DNA of 45,555 nucleotides, taken from Thalassotalea sp. PP2-459 (GTDB lineage: Bacteria > Pseudomonadota > Gammaproteobacteria > Enterobacterales > Alteromonadaceae). How positions within the stretch are numbered: position 1 is the stretch's first letter; each line of letters starts with the position of its first letter. The position numbers and the translations under genes were made by a program. The stretch is taken from NCBI RefSeq assembly GCF_001913705.1, contig NZ_MKQD01000052.1, forward strand, positions 1 to 45,555, in the 5' to 3' direction. The notes below the pieces were generated by a model that saw only the letters and a program-made list of their open reading frames with translations, searched no databases and was not told where the DNA came from. Positions 16,751-26,070 of the stretch are shown here, in pieces.

Positions 16751-17362
16751 TTATTTTTTTTGGTTAGGCTCTAAATGTTGGCTGTCTTTTTTAGGCGCTG
16801 TTGAAACGCTACCACCCGTAAGCGCTATTCTCATGGCAGTTTCAACACTTATATCCAGAGGCGTTAATTGGCTTTTATCTATATATAAAGTGTAACCTCC
16901 TATTTGATAACTCAGTGGGATATATACACCTAATTTATTATCGTTGTTAAATAGTTCTTTCGCGCTTTCGTGACTAGTAACAAAGCCAATTAAATGTATG
17001 CTGTCATTAATTTTTACTGAGACCACACTTTGCATTTTTTGTTGTTTGTTAATATTTATTAAATTCACAGCATCTTGAATAGCACCATAAATAGTTTTTA
17101 CTACGGGGATCTTTTCTAATAACTCCCCGCCTAATCGAATTAATGATTTTACAATATAAGCGTTTACGGCTAAGCCAACGAAAAACAGAATGACCAATCC
17201 CAAGAAAAGCCCTAAACCTGGATAATAAAATTCTTCTGGAATAAAAGGGGTTAAACTTGATTCAATAGTCGTCACAAGCCAAACGAGAAAGTAAAAGGTT
17301 AACGATATAGGGAGTAACGCTAAAAGCCCCTGCATAATTAATACGGTAATTTTTTTAGACAT
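16751..17362 (-). CDS. DUF502 inner-membrane protein
   Basis: A 203-residue protein with two N-terminal membrane segments (about 10-30 and 48-72) and a soluble C-terminal portion containing KTIYGAIQDAVNLI and the conserved G-x-x-T-G stretch late in the sequence (ALTGGSVS). This matches the DUF502 family. AAGGAAAC precedes the start. Family members have no established biochemical role. The upstream neighbours on the same strand are a phosphatase and a YihY protein, suggesting an envelope function. Confidence 0.85.
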   Translation of the reverse strand: MSKKITVLIMQGLLALLPISLTFYFLVWLVTTIESSLTPFIPEEFYYPGLGLFLGLVILFFVGLAVNAYIVKSLIRLGGELLEKIPVVKTIYGAIQDAVNLININKQQKMQSVVSVKINDSIHLIGFVTSHESAKELFNNDNKLGVYIPLSYQIGGYTLYIDKSQLTPLDISVETAMRIALTGGSVSTAPKKDSQHLEPNQKK

Positions 17363-17465
17363 TAGTTTCCTTATTTACTGCATATGATTTTCATGTGTTT
17401 ATTAGCGATTTAACATTTGCATAAATTGACATTTTCTTGATTCAGCAATCGGTTAGCATTTATGG

Positions 17466-18203
17466 CTACGAATTATTGATGTTTAGTACTCCAGATTCAT
17501 GGGCTTTTTTTAGTGCTTTAAGTTGATGACGGTTTAACCCTGCGGTTTTTCTAACACCTTGAATTGCTTCAAGTGCTTGTGTAATTGAGGAGTCTTTGTT
17601 TTTACTTAATAAATAAGCAGCGACAATAAAAACAGAACGACCACGGCCTAATGCGCAATGAACAACAACACTATGTTGCTCAATATGTTTATTAATCCAA
17701 TTAATTGCTTGTATTAATTGTTCATTGGTTGGGCTTTGATGGTCTAATACTGGCAAGTTTAAATAATCAAGGTTTTCATCGTTGGCTGACCAATCTAACC
17801 CGTCAAACTCTGCTGTTACGTCTAAAATAGCCCGTATGCCATTATCTTTAAGTTCGATCATGTCAGAATGAAATAACCGACAAGCAAGAAATACATTATT
17901 GTCTATTTTCTGTATTGCAGGTACAGAGTCATTCTTGCGAGCCCACACATTGTATAATTGTGCTCCAAGTAAAAAAGGTATGAATAACCAGCGAATATAA
18001 AAAGGAATTGAACCGTCTTCTTTTTTCCTAAAAATACTTGGGCGCTTAAGTACATACGCTGTGGAAACTGCAGCTAATGAGAGGCTAGTCCAATACAACA
18101 AAATACTATAAAGGGTATTAGCCACATAATGCCCTGCAAAAAATGTCAGGCAAGCGCCAGCGATGTAATAATAAACAATTCCCATATATCCTCTTAACTT
18201 CAT
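17466..18203 (-). CDS. Membrane-anchored dual-specificity phosphatase
   Basis: A 245-residue protein. Two to three N-terminal membrane segments lie before about residue 85. A DSP/PTPMT1-type domain follows at about 100-235: DNNVFLACRLF entry, D154 as the probable general acid (PVLDHQSP), and the P-loop HCALGRGRS with catalytic C183 and R189 in the CX5R arrangement. Bacterial PTPMT1-like enzymes act on phosphatidylglycerophosphate or inositides; the membrane anchor fits a lipid substrate, but protein substrates cannot be excluded. A second in-frame ATG at 18185 is preceded by a better GAGG site. Confidence 0.82.
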   Translation of the reverse strand: MKLRGYMGIVYYYIAGACLTFFAGHYVANTLYSILLYWTSLSLAAVSTAYVLKRPSIFRKKEDGSIPFYIRWLFIPFLLGAQLYNVWARKNDSVPAIQKIDNNVFLACRLFHSDMIELKDNGIRAILDVTAEFDGLDWSANDENLDYLNLPVLDHQSPTNEQLIQAINWINKHIEQHSVVVHCALGRGRSVFIVAAYLLSKNKDSSITQALEAIQGVRKTAGLNRHQLKALKKAHESGVLNINNS

Positions 18204-18260
18204 TAAAAACCTAAGTACGCATTTATACGCTTTATTTGAGATGTTTTTACCGCACTATTT

Positions 18261-19211
18261 TTATTCATGCGAACTGGTATTGGTTTTTGGGCCATTATCT
18301 GCCACGTATGCTCCTCTTTCACCTTGTGGTTTTTCATCGCCTATTGTTGTGTCTTTTAGCGTCTGTAGTTCTGCTGCGGCATTTATTTCTGCACCAAGTA
18401 AAATGGTGTAGGTAGTAACGTAAAACCACATTAATAGAATTATCACTCCTCCCATTGAGCCATATGTTTCGTTGTAACCTGCGTATTCTGTGATGTACAG
18501 ATTAAAAAGGAATGAACCTGTTAACCAAAGCAAAGTAGCCATCAGTGCACCTGGAGTCACCCAGCGCCACTTAGCAGATGTTCGATGTGGCGCATATTTG
18601 TAGAGGTTAGCAAGAGATAAATAAAAGGTTAATAACAATAATGGCCATGTTATTAGGTTTAATATTTTTTGACTTGATTCATTTATATAACTAAATATTA
18701 ATGGAATGCCTACTAAAAGTAACAGCATGAGTAGCATAAGTAATATGGTTGCTAGCGTTAGTAAAACACGAGCTATAATCATTTTAATGAATGAACGGCT
18801 TTTACTCTCTTGATAAGTGATATTGCAAGCTGTAATTAGGGCTACAGAGCCTTTACCTCCACTCCAAAGAGCTAATATAAAACTAACCATAAAACTCAGA
18901 TTCAATGTGCGATCATCCGTTGTCACTAAGTTTTCAATGTGTCCCTCTAAAATGGCTCTGCTTTGCTCAGGAATAACACCTACCAGCATATTGATATGTT
19001 GGGAGAGTGTAACTTGGTCAACAAAAAGGCCATACATTGATACGAGTGCTGCAAGTAGGGGAAATACTGCTAGCAAAAAATAAAAAGCAACTCCTGCAGC
19101 AATAAGGGGCATGTTGTCGCGTTGCACTTTGTGGAAAACCCGCTTAGTTATATGACACCAACTTTTAATTGAAAAGCTTTGTGGGTGTGTAACCGAGTGT
19201 TCTGATGTCAT
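18261..19211 (-). CDS. YihY/virulence factor BrkB family membrane protein
   Basis: A 316-residue protein with six membrane segments and the family pattern: N-terminal DNMPLIAAGVAFYFLLAVFPLL, SGGKGSVALITACN, and the late GSMGGVIILLMWFYVTTYTILLGAEINA. The C-terminus is a soluble, charged tail. Once called RNase BN, the family is now regarded as an envelope protein; recent work links YhdP/TamB-independent phospholipid or lipid transport to relatives, but the role here is not shown. AAGG precedes the start. Confidence 0.88.
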   Translation of the reverse strand: MTSEHSVTHPQSFSIKSWCHITKRVFHKVQRDNMPLIAAGVAFYFLLAVFPLLAALVSMYGLFVDQVTLSQHINMLVGVIPEQSRAILEGHIENLVTTDDRTLNLSFMVSFILALWSGGKGSVALITACNITYQESKSRSFIKMIIARVLLTLATILLMLLMLLLLVGIPLIFSYINESSQKILNLITWPLLLLTFYLSLANLYKYAPHRTSAKWRWVTPGALMATLLWLTGSFLFNLYITEYAGYNETYGSMGGVIILLMWFYVTTYTILLGAEINAAAELQTLKDTTIGDEKPQGERGAYVADNGPKTNTSSHE

Positions 19212-19437
19212 ACGGATGCCTTGTTTTATTTAAACGGATACGTTTGAATTTCGAGCAAGCATTAGTTGTTAAATTTAGGGTTTCATGCTTTATAAGCAAT
19301 TACTCGTTGTGTATTGCCATTACTGAGGTTATCGGGAGAACAGCCACGTAAATCAGAAATGAAATAGTTTTTGCTTTAGGGGAAAGGATTCATAGTGTCT
19401 AAACATTACGAACCCTAACAATGTATCTGATTGCCAC

Positions 19438-19587
19438 TTAATTATCTGCCGCATCTTGAACGGCTTCACCAGCAGATTCTATATCCTTTCCTGCCCCTTC
19501 AATCGTTGCACATGCACTTACCGAAATAGCAAAGATAGTGAGCATTAATACTGATTGTAATTTGATTAATAATTTACTTGGTTTCAT
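19438..19587 (-). CDS. Entericidin-like small lipoprotein
   Basis: A 49-residue lipoprotein from ATG 19587 (AAGGATC upstream). A hydrophobic signal with lipobox VSAC precedes a short, Gly/Ala/Asp-rich body (ATIEGAGKDIESAGEAVQDAA), the typical entericidin EcnA/EcnB pattern. Entericidins are small membrane lipoproteins of the toxin/antidote pair type; only one is present here, with no paired copy beside it. It is shorter than usual ORF cut-offs but well supported by the lipobox and sequence character. Confidence 0.85.
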   Translation of the reverse strand: MKPSKLLIKLQSVLMLTIFAISVSACATIEGAGKDIESAGEAVQDAADN

Positions 19588-20129
19588 TTTAAGATCCTTA
19601 GTTATGTATAGTTCTCTTTGTTATGTCCAACGGATATTTATTAATCTATGCAGTGGTAAACCTTTATAAAATATCGGTATTTTATATTCTGCGTTTAACA
19701 TTGCCTTGAAGCCGGACAAAATACATTTCTTTAGGCTATCAAGTGTCATGCCATTATTTAGTTTGTTGATTTTTAATAATAAAATTAATTTCTGTAAAAA
19801 ATATCAGTGCTTGTTGTGTAAATATTATAGACGAATGTGTCAGGTTTTCACTTTGCGATAAGTATTCTACGTTCGTATCATTTACAGGGCGGGATTTTGT
19901 AATTGTTAAGGTATTCAGGAAAAATCTTCTGACCATGCAATAAATTTATGATAGCTAACACAACCTTAAGAGCTCGCTGAACGTTGCAAGGTCATATAGC
20001 ACACAATTTTGGATTCACACCCAAGTGCTTTTTGTACATTTCTAAACTTGTGGTGCTATTTTTGCTTTTACTAAGAGATTAACGAAGTGTTTAAAATGAT
20101 CTCCTTAAAATAAGTAAAAGGTCGGTAAT
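19588..20129. other. Gap between entericidin and MscS genes
   Basis: A 540-base A/T-rich gap between divergent genes, so it should contain both promoters. I see no convincing gene, repeat or strong hairpin; a short minus-strand frame (19754-19936) has no ribosome-binding site and no family likeness. Confidence 0.4.
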
Positions 20130-21128
20130 ATGCAAACTCAATTTATATTTGATAACTTAGCCCAGTTTGTTTATATCGTGATTGAAAAATTACCTGCTAT
20201 TTTTGTGGGGATTTTAATATTTCTGATATTTTTTTGGTTATCAAAGCCGATTGCTGGTTTTGTCGCCAAGCCTTTTATTAAACCAAGCATTAGTCAATTA
20301 ATGCAATTGGTGATCCGAAGAACAATCAGTATTTTAATTGTTCTGGTTGGGTTGTATATATTTTTACATTTAGTAGGCCTGACTCAGTTTGCTATTGCGA
20401 TTCTAAGTGGTACAGGTGTACTTGGGCTTATTATTGGTTTTGCCTTTAAAGATATTGCTGAAAACTTTCTATCAAGTTTGCTTTTAAGTGTTCAACGGCC
20501 TTTTAAACTCGGAGACATTATAGAAGTTGATGGATATTTAGGGATGGTAAATAAAATGACCTCACGAGCGACTACTTTGGTTGACCTAAACGGTGATCAT
20601 ATTCAACTACCTAATGCGACTATCTATAAGAACGCGATACGTAATCTCACTGCAAATCCAAATATTCGTTGCACTATTGATATTGGTATAGGATATGACG
20701 CTAATGTTGATTATGCACAATCTCTAGTCGCAGAGGTTATGCAAAAACAGCAAGCTGTTTTGAATGATCCAATACCTCAAGTGCTTGTAGATTCATTGGG
20801 GTCATCAACGTGTAATTTACGACTGTATTTTTGGATAAATAGCGAGGTTAACAGCAAACAGAAAGTTGCGTCAGTATTAATGAAAAGCGTTGTTGAAGTC
20901 TTTATGCAAGAAGGTATTTCGATGCCAGATGATGCACGAGAAAGAATTATTTTAACATCAGAAAAAGGTGACACTACACCTCAAATTAAACAAGATGCCC
21001 CTAACACAACTACCGATAATATATCGCATCATAATTATCATGATGATGATACCAGCAGTGACCATGACGATATTAGAGAGCAAGCGGTAAACTCAAGAGA
21101 TCCAGAAGAAGGCGACAATATTCTATAA
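20130..21128 (+). CDS. Small-conductance mechanosensitive channel (MscS family)
   Basis: A 332-residue protein with AAAAGG upstream. It has an N-terminal membrane segment, a second and third segment (about 20-105), then the MscS pore helix with the G/A-rich TM3 (LSGTGVLGLIIGFAFKDIAENFLSS). The cytosolic beta domain follows with the FKLGDIIEV and NRHGDHIQLPN-like stretch. The C-terminal 50 residues are unusual, rich in His and Asp (HHNYHDDDTSSDHDD). MscS opens on hypo-osmotic shock, fitting a bacterium that accumulates ectoine. It converges with the Zur gene. Confidence 0.92.
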   Translation: MQTQFIFDNLAQFVYIVIEKLPAIFVGILIFLIFFWLSKPIAGFVAKPFIKPSISQLMQLVIRRTISILIVLVGLYIFLHLVGLTQFAIAILSGTGVLGLIIGFAFKDIAENFLSSLLLSVQRPFKLGDIIEVDGYLGMVNKMTSRATTLVDLNGDHIQLPNATIYKNAIRNLTANPNIRCTIDIGIGYDANVDYAQSLVAEVMQKQQAVLNDPIPQVLVDSLGSSTCNLRLYFWINSEVNSKQKVASVLMKSVVEVFMQEGISMPDDARERIILTSEKGDTTPQIKQDAPNTTTDNISHHNYHDDDTSSDHDDIREQAVNSRDPEEGDNIL

Positions 21129-21156
21129 CGTGATTATCATTTATTTTATTCATTAA

Positions 21157-21639
21157 TCAGGTGGACATGCATTTAGCGCATATGCAAGTTAGCTCAATTT
21201 GATGGGTGCATAATTGATAGCCGAATCTTGTTACTTCGTCGGTAAGACATTCTTCTATAGCATGATTAATTGGTAATTCTTGCACTTGTTGACACTGCTG
21301 ACAAAATAAAAGTTGTGTTACATCATGATCTTTTTCATTGTCTATGAAAGCACAAGCCACAAATTTATTAGCGACGTTTATTTTATGGACTAAGTGGACT
21401 TTTACTAGGTAATCTAATGTTCGATAAACAGACATCGGCGCCATTTTTTCACTGTATGTATTTTCAAATAGTTCAATCAATTCATAGGCTGATTGTGCTC
21501 TTTCTGTATTAAGTAAAAGGGATAGCACTTGTTGCCTTATCGGTGTGAGTTTACTGCCGTGACGTTCACAGTGAGCTTCAGCTATCCTCAGTTGCTCTTC
21601 TGAGGTTTTTACTTTATGAGCAAAGGTGCATTGGGTCAT
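21157..21639 (-). CDS. zur: Fur-family repressor, probably Zur
   Basis: A 160-residue regulator with a winged-helix DNA-binding domain (about 20-95, LTPIRQQVLSLLL and SVYRTLDYL) and a dimerisation domain holding two CxxC pairs, CQQC and CICAKC, which build the structural zinc site of Zur/Fur. The overall pattern is closer to Zur than to Fur. Its neighbours on the same strand are AztD-like and TonB-receptor genes, the latter with two Zur-type boxes. ATG 21639 lacks an evident ribosome-binding site, so the start is not certain. Confidence 0.85.
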   Translation of the reverse strand: MTQCTFAHKVKTSEEQLRIAEAHCERHGSKLTPIRQQVLSLLLNTERAQSAYELIELFENTYSEKMAPMSVYRTLDYLVKVHLVHKINVANKFVACAFIDNEKDHDVTQLLFCQQCQQVQELPINHAIEECLTDEVTRFGYQLCTHQIELTCICAKCMST

Positions 21640-21738
21640 AATGAATGAGTAGAATCTGCTGGTTTTTCTAGGTTATTGTTATGTCAAACAACAGCATTTT
21701 TATGTCAGTACCTGCCATAGCACTATACTGCTGTTAAC

Positions 21739-21774
21739 AAGTCAGGTGTCACTGTGAATCGTGACACCTGACTT
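21739..21774. terminator. Perfect 14-bp hairpin after the zinc operon
   Basis: AAGTCAGGTGTCAC and its exact complement flank an 8-base loop, a very stable stem just beyond the stop of the AztD-like gene and upstream of zur. No T tract follows on the minus strand, so it may act with Rho or as an mRNA stabiliser rather than as a classical terminator. Confidence 0.6.
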
Positions 21775-21783
21775 AAGACACGA

Positions 21784-23166
21784 TTAGTGGTCGTGTTCTT
21801 CACCTTCTTCAGCAATCCCTAACCAAGAAATTTTGGCAGGTGCAAAATTTAACTCGATATCACCTTCAATTTCCATGTCTTCAATATGAACCTGAAGAAT
21901 ATGTTGGGCAATAGGATCAGAAATGTAAGCGTAATGAGCGTTTTGGGCAACGGTCATGCTAAATGACATTCCGTCTGGCATGGTTGATACATCTTGTTCT
22001 GAAATATCAATACGTCCTTCAAATTCCCACTCCATATGACCATCATGTGAGTGTTGCGTTAATACTGTTAGATATCCTTGATTGTCTAAGATTAAGAAAT
22101 GCTCGCCTTCGAATGCAAAAGCATAGGCAACTGGTGATGCGTCAGGCATTGGTTGCCAATCAATGGTTTCCATTTCATTGTCTTCAGGATTAAGTGTCAC
22201 TAGTATCGCTTGACCGCCACCGTGTGCTGAGGCGATACCGACAAAGGTTTCACTTGCTTCATGACCATAAATAGTGCCAATACGTAGACCATTGAGTTCA
22301 TTGATATTAGCTATTTTTTCAGCTTCGTATTCGTCGTTATGCTCGTGTGCAACTAATACCCCATCGCCACAACCAAATGCAACAAATTCATGATTTTGTG
22401 CTGCACCGTGTAAGTCAGGGCAAGTAATATCTAACGTCTGTTCAAGTTCATATTCGCCATCGTGAAAATGATAAACCCCTACTTGATCCGGAAGTACTTT
22501 TGCGTTTGACGTACTGTCGGTGTCGTCACGACGTATAGTGGACAACAAATGCTCACCTCGTGGTTCAGCAACACCATGCATGTTTATGCTGTATTCAATC
22601 CCTGGTAGTTCAGAGGTTTCGTTATTAATATCAATATCTGTTAATACTTGTACAGCGGCACTTGTTCCTATATTAGCATCACCGTCGTAGAAAACTGCCA
22701 TTTGACCGTCATGATTAACAACATGAGTTGGACGACTACCCATTAAGGTATAATCACTCATTTCAGGGGCTTGCTCATAATCGTGTAGATGTGCACCATG
22801 ATCTTCGCGCCATAAACCACTATCGATAAAGCCGATACTGTCGTCATTACGGTTGACGATGACAGCATAACGATAGCCTGCCGAAGTGGTAAGGGAATTC
22901 GAATCAAATGTCAGTGCAAATGATTCAAGCAAAGTATTGTCATCGAGATCAAAAATTGCCGCTTCTGCGCTTTCAGCTGACAGTACCGCCAATCGCCCCA
23001 TAGATTCTATGGTATATCCGTCGCCATGATCATGATCATCATCATGGTCATCTTCAACTGCAATAGGTTCTTTTTCGACAATATTGGTTTCGGCATCGCC
23101 ACAACCAGAAAGCACTAAGCTACTGATTGTTAAGGCAAGTAAGTTAAGTTTAAATGAATTTGTCAT
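21784..23166 (-). CDS. aztD: AztD-like zinc metallochaperone lipoprotein
   Basis: A 460-residue protein from ATG 23166 (AAGGAATT upstream), not from the longer frame. The signal ends in the lipobox LVLSGC, so it is probably anchored to a membrane. An acidic/His-rich stretch follows (EDDHDDDHDHGDG), then a propeller-like body with repeated strands and conserved His positions (GSRPTHVV, NMHGVAEP, DLHGAAQNHEF), as in AztD, the periplasmic zinc chaperone of the AztABCD ABC system. It ends in EEGEEHDH. Here no AztABC genes accompany it; instead it is 34 bases after a TonB-dependent receptor gene. Confidence 0.8.
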   Translation of the reverse strand: MTNSFKLNLLALTISSLVLSGCGDAETNIVEKEPIAVEDDHDDDHDHGDGYTIESMGRLAVLSAESAEAAIFDLDDNTLLESFALTFDSNSLTTSAGYRYAVIVNRNDDSIGFIDSGLWREDHGAHLHDYEQAPEMSDYTLMGSRPTHVVNHDGQMAVFYDGDANIGTSAAVQVLTDIDINNETSELPGIEYSINMHGVAEPRGEHLLSTIRRDDTDSTSNAKVLPDQVGVYHFHDGEYELEQTLDITCPDLHGAAQNHEFVAFGCGDGVLVAHEHNDEYEAEKIANINELNGLRIGTIYGHEASETFVGIASAHGGGQAILVTLNPEDNEMETIDWQPMPDASPVAYAFAFEGEHFLILDNQGYLTVLTQHSHDGHMEWEFEGRIDISEQDVSTMPDGMSFSMTVAQNAHYAYISDPIAQHILQVHIEDMEIEGDIELNFAPAKISWLGIAEEGEEHDH

Positions 23167-23200
23167 GTGTAATTCCTTGAAAATTATTATTTGATAAAAA

Positions 23201-25621
23201 TTAGAAGTAGCCTCGAACACCTACGGAAAAACTTCGCCCTGGGCGTGGTGCAATATCTTTAAGAAATGAGCTATGTACCCTAGCTTCTGTATCCGTTAGA
23301 TTGCTGCCTTTTACATAAAGAGAAATATCGTGATTCAGTATGGGTAAGTCATAAGAAATACTTGCATCAACAAGTGTGTAACCGTCAGTTTCTGTTTCAT
23401 ACGAAGATATTTTGTCTTGTTTTTGGTAACGAGTAATATCTAAATGCGCACTAAGTTTTTCGTTGGTATAGCTTAAATTTGTACCAATTCTTAATGGTGG
23501 CGTACGAGGTAGGTCACCCCCATCTTGTAATTTTACTCTGACATAATCAGAAAAAACCGTGGCTTTAATTTCATCTGTCGCTTGCCAAGCTATTTGTGCT
23601 TCAAACCCTTTGAGCGTTACGTCGTCGGTTTGAAACATATATACAGGCAGTTCATCTGAATGTTCATCATCGCCGTGGTCATGACCATGGTCTTCGTGTC
23701 CGCTTTCAGCAAACAACCCTGTATTTATTTGATAATAATAGTTATTAATTTTGTTATAAAAGGCGTTTAGCACAAAGGCAACATCACCTTGAGTTTTGCG
23801 AAAGGTGAGATCAATATTGTTTGCCGTTTCTAAATCGATCACTTCATCTGTTAAACCGATGTGACTTTCGTCATCGTGTTGATGGCGCGCAAATAACGCA
23901 CCAATTTCATAACTACCTGTACCAATATGCGGGCCGAATGACAGCAATTCGGTAGCAGAAGGGGCACGCTCTGATCGAGAAAGTGAAACACCAACATTAT
24001 ACCCAGGTGTAAAATTCCACACTAAGCCTGTTGATACGGTTACCGGAGTAAATTCGTGGTCGACAGAAAATACTCGTATGTAATCCTCATCATTATTATG
24101 ACCATGATCATTATGTTCATCGTCATGAGCATGTGCTGCTAATTCTGGTAATAACACATCACTTGCATCTAAGGTTACTCGTTCAATACGAGCGCCTAAT
24201 TGTAATAACACATCATCATTTATGTGGCGTTCCTCCATGAGTGCTAAGGCGAATGTCTCATTCTCAGAAGGCGGAGTAAATGCTTCAGCACCTTGTGCCG
24301 CAACATCACTATTTTTGTAATGTAAGCTTATACCCCCTTTCCAATGTGAAAGTGGCTGATGTAAAAAATCTAGTTTGATTTCTTGGGTTTCGTTTTCAAA
24401 GACAGTGCCTATTTCACCATGTTCGATTTCAGAATGTTGATAATCTGTAAAGCCAGCACGAAGCTTGACTTGGCGCAGCCAGTTGCCTGTAACATTGAAT
24501 TCACCTTGTAATTGAACGCGCGTTTGTTCTAAATCGGCATACACACTTTCATCTTCTGCAGCTTCATTATCGTGATCATGCCCGTGATCATGGTCGTCAT
24601 CGCCATCTCCGCCATGGGTATGGCCAGGAATGCCGTACTCACGATTAAATTCTTCAACAGAAAAGCCTAAGTAACCGTTATCAAAAAGGTAGCTAGCGCC
24701 AATGGTTATACCATTGGATTCTTCCGCACTGTTTTCAACGACAAATGAATCATTGTGATCATCCTCTAATTCTGGGGCAACAGGTACTTCATAATCATCA
24801 GATTCTCGCCAATAACCATCAACATAAAATGCAAAAGATTCTGTGCCTGTTGTGGCATTAAAAGAAGCGAGCTTTTTATGGTCCGCTGAATTTGTTTCAA
24901 GCGACCATTCGCCACGTGTTGTGCTGTCAGTAGGTACCCGTCCATCAACAACATTCACCACGCCACCCACTGCGCCACTACCGTAGAATAAAGTTGCTGG
25001 TCCACGTAACACTTCTATTTGTGTTGCGGTTGATGCTTCAGTTGCTACTGCGTGATCAGGCCCAACGCGTGATACATCACTAACATCTAGGCCATTTTGG
25101 CTGATCATAACCCTAGGGCCGCTTAAACCACGAATAATCGGCGTGCTGGCAACATTGGCATGAAAATTTGTATGAACACCGACAGTTTTTTCTAAGCTGT
25201 CTCCGAGTGTTGAAGCTTGTTGGCGACGTAACGTTTCACCCGCTAATACGGTAACCGGCGACGCTGACTCCATCACTGACATATGCACAGGTGAGCTGAC
25301 AACATCAATCACTTCAATCGGTGAACGATTGAGCGTTAACGTGAGTTGGTTGATATCTTCAGAGATTGCAACGCCTTTAATTAAGTGCGCGAAGCCGTTG
25401 GCCGTTACATGTAACTCTTTTGTACCTGTGGCTAAATTGTTGATGACAAAGCGGCCGTTATTGTCGGTTGTCGTGGTAATCGCTGTACCTTCAACTTCAA
25501 CCTTTGCGCCAACAATTATGTCACCTTTGCTATTAATAACCGTTCCTTCAATTGTTTGTGCGAACAAACTAGCAGGCAATAAGCTGCCCACAAGAACTGC
25601 TACCTTTGATATTTTGAACAT
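23201..25621 (-). CDS. His-rich TonB-dependent receptor, probable zinc importer (ZnuD-like)
   Basis: An 806-residue receptor, with TGGAGA before ATG 25621. A signal peptide ends at SLFAQ. A carboxypeptidase-regulatory-like domain (about 22-105) precedes the plug (about 115-225, with GPDHAVATEASTATQIEVLR and GPATLFYGSGAVGGVVNVVDG) and the 22-strand barrel, which ends in GVRGYF. Four loops are crowded with His and Asp (GDDDHDHGHDHDN, HAHDDEHNDHGHNNDE, HEDHGHDHGDDEHSD, RHQHDDES), as in ZnuD-type zinc receptors. Two Zur boxes lie upstream. It is the first gene of a two-gene operon with the AztD-like gene. Confidence 0.92.
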   Translation of the reverse strand: MFKISKVAVLVGSLLPASLFAQTIEGTVINSKGDIIVGAKVEVEGTAITTTTDNNGRFVINNLATGTKELHVTANGFAHLIKGVAISEDINQLTLTLNRSPIEVIDVVSSPVHMSVMESASPVTVLAGETLRRQQASTLGDSLEKTVGVHTNFHANVASTPIIRGLSGPRVMISQNGLDVSDVSRVGPDHAVATEASTATQIEVLRGPATLFYGSGAVGGVVNVVDGRVPTDSTTRGEWSLETNSADHKKLASFNATTGTESFAFYVDGYWRESDDYEVPVAPELEDDHNDSFVVENSAEESNGITIGASYLFDNGYLGFSVEEFNREYGIPGHTHGGDGDDDHDHGHDHDNEAAEDESVYADLEQTRVQLQGEFNVTGNWLRQVKLRAGFTDYQHSEIEHGEIGTVFENETQEIKLDFLHQPLSHWKGGISLHYKNSDVAAQGAEAFTPPSENETFALALMEERHINDDVLLQLGARIERVTLDASDVLLPELAAHAHDDEHNDHGHNNDEDYIRVFSVDHEFTPVTVSTGLVWNFTPGYNVGVSLSRSERAPSATELLSFGPHIGTGSYEIGALFARHQHDDESHIGLTDEVIDLETANNIDLTFRKTQGDVAFVLNAFYNKINNYYYQINTGLFAESGHEDHGHDHGDDEHSDELPVYMFQTDDVTLKGFEAQIAWQATDEIKATVFSDYVRVKLQDGGDLPRTPPLRIGTNLSYTNEKLSAHLDITRYQKQDKISSYETETDGYTLVDASISYDLPILNHDISLYVKGSNLTDTEARVHSSFLKDIAPRPGRSFSVGVRGYF

Positions 25622-25653
25622 TAGATCTCCAATAGAGTGATATTAACTATAAG

Positions 25654-25668
25654 TGTTATGATATAACA
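25654..25668. promoter_or_regulatory. Zur operator 1
   Basis: Core TGTTATGATATAACA, a 15-base near-perfect palindrome matching the gammaproteobacterial Zur-box core TGTTATANTATAACA. It lies 33 bases before the TonB receptor start codon. Confidence 0.8.
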
Positions 25669-25682
25669 TTATTATTGTTAAA

Positions 25683-25697
25683 TGTTATGATATAACA
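25683..25697. promoter_or_regulatory. Zur operator 2
   Basis: An identical core, TGTTATGATATAACA, 29 bases (about three helical turns) from operator 1 centre to centre. The context AATGTTATGATATAACAT matches the longer Zur consensus better than operator 1. Confidence 0.8.
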
Positions 25698-26070
25698 TAT
25701 CTAATGTAAACAGGAGACCTCTGTAAAAATGAGTAATTTACATTATTGCTAGGTGGTTCTGTATCAAGAAAATTGACTTTAAGGTATGGGAAAATTTTGA
25801 ACTGTTATAACTGTATAATATTGATAAATTTATTATTTTTTAATTGGTTAATAAGGTCTTGCGATGTAAAAGCAACAAACAGTAAGGTTTGATAACTGAA
25901 CGGCTTTCCTACAAAGATATTAATTAATCTAAAATGAGGGTGAACTAAATCTTGCTAAGTAATGTGAAAGATAACACTATTATGCCTTTATCAATTGACT
26001 ATAATGAGCATTTATTGATAAATGAATATTAGTTTCATTTTAATGCATCGCATTTAGCAGGTTTTTGGCA
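25698..26070. other. Gap between the Zur boxes and the AraC gene
   Basis: About 370 A/T-rich bases between divergent transcription units. Beyond the two Zur boxes I see no further palindrome, gene or hairpin that I can support. Confidence 0.35.

Noticed and set aside
19754-19936. Small gene in the gap before the MscS gene
   Set aside because: Unsupported by ribosome-binding site, composition or homology.
21660-21700. Zur box in front of the zur gene
   Set aside because: TGTTATGTCAAACAACA keeps only one half of the palindrome; not convincing.
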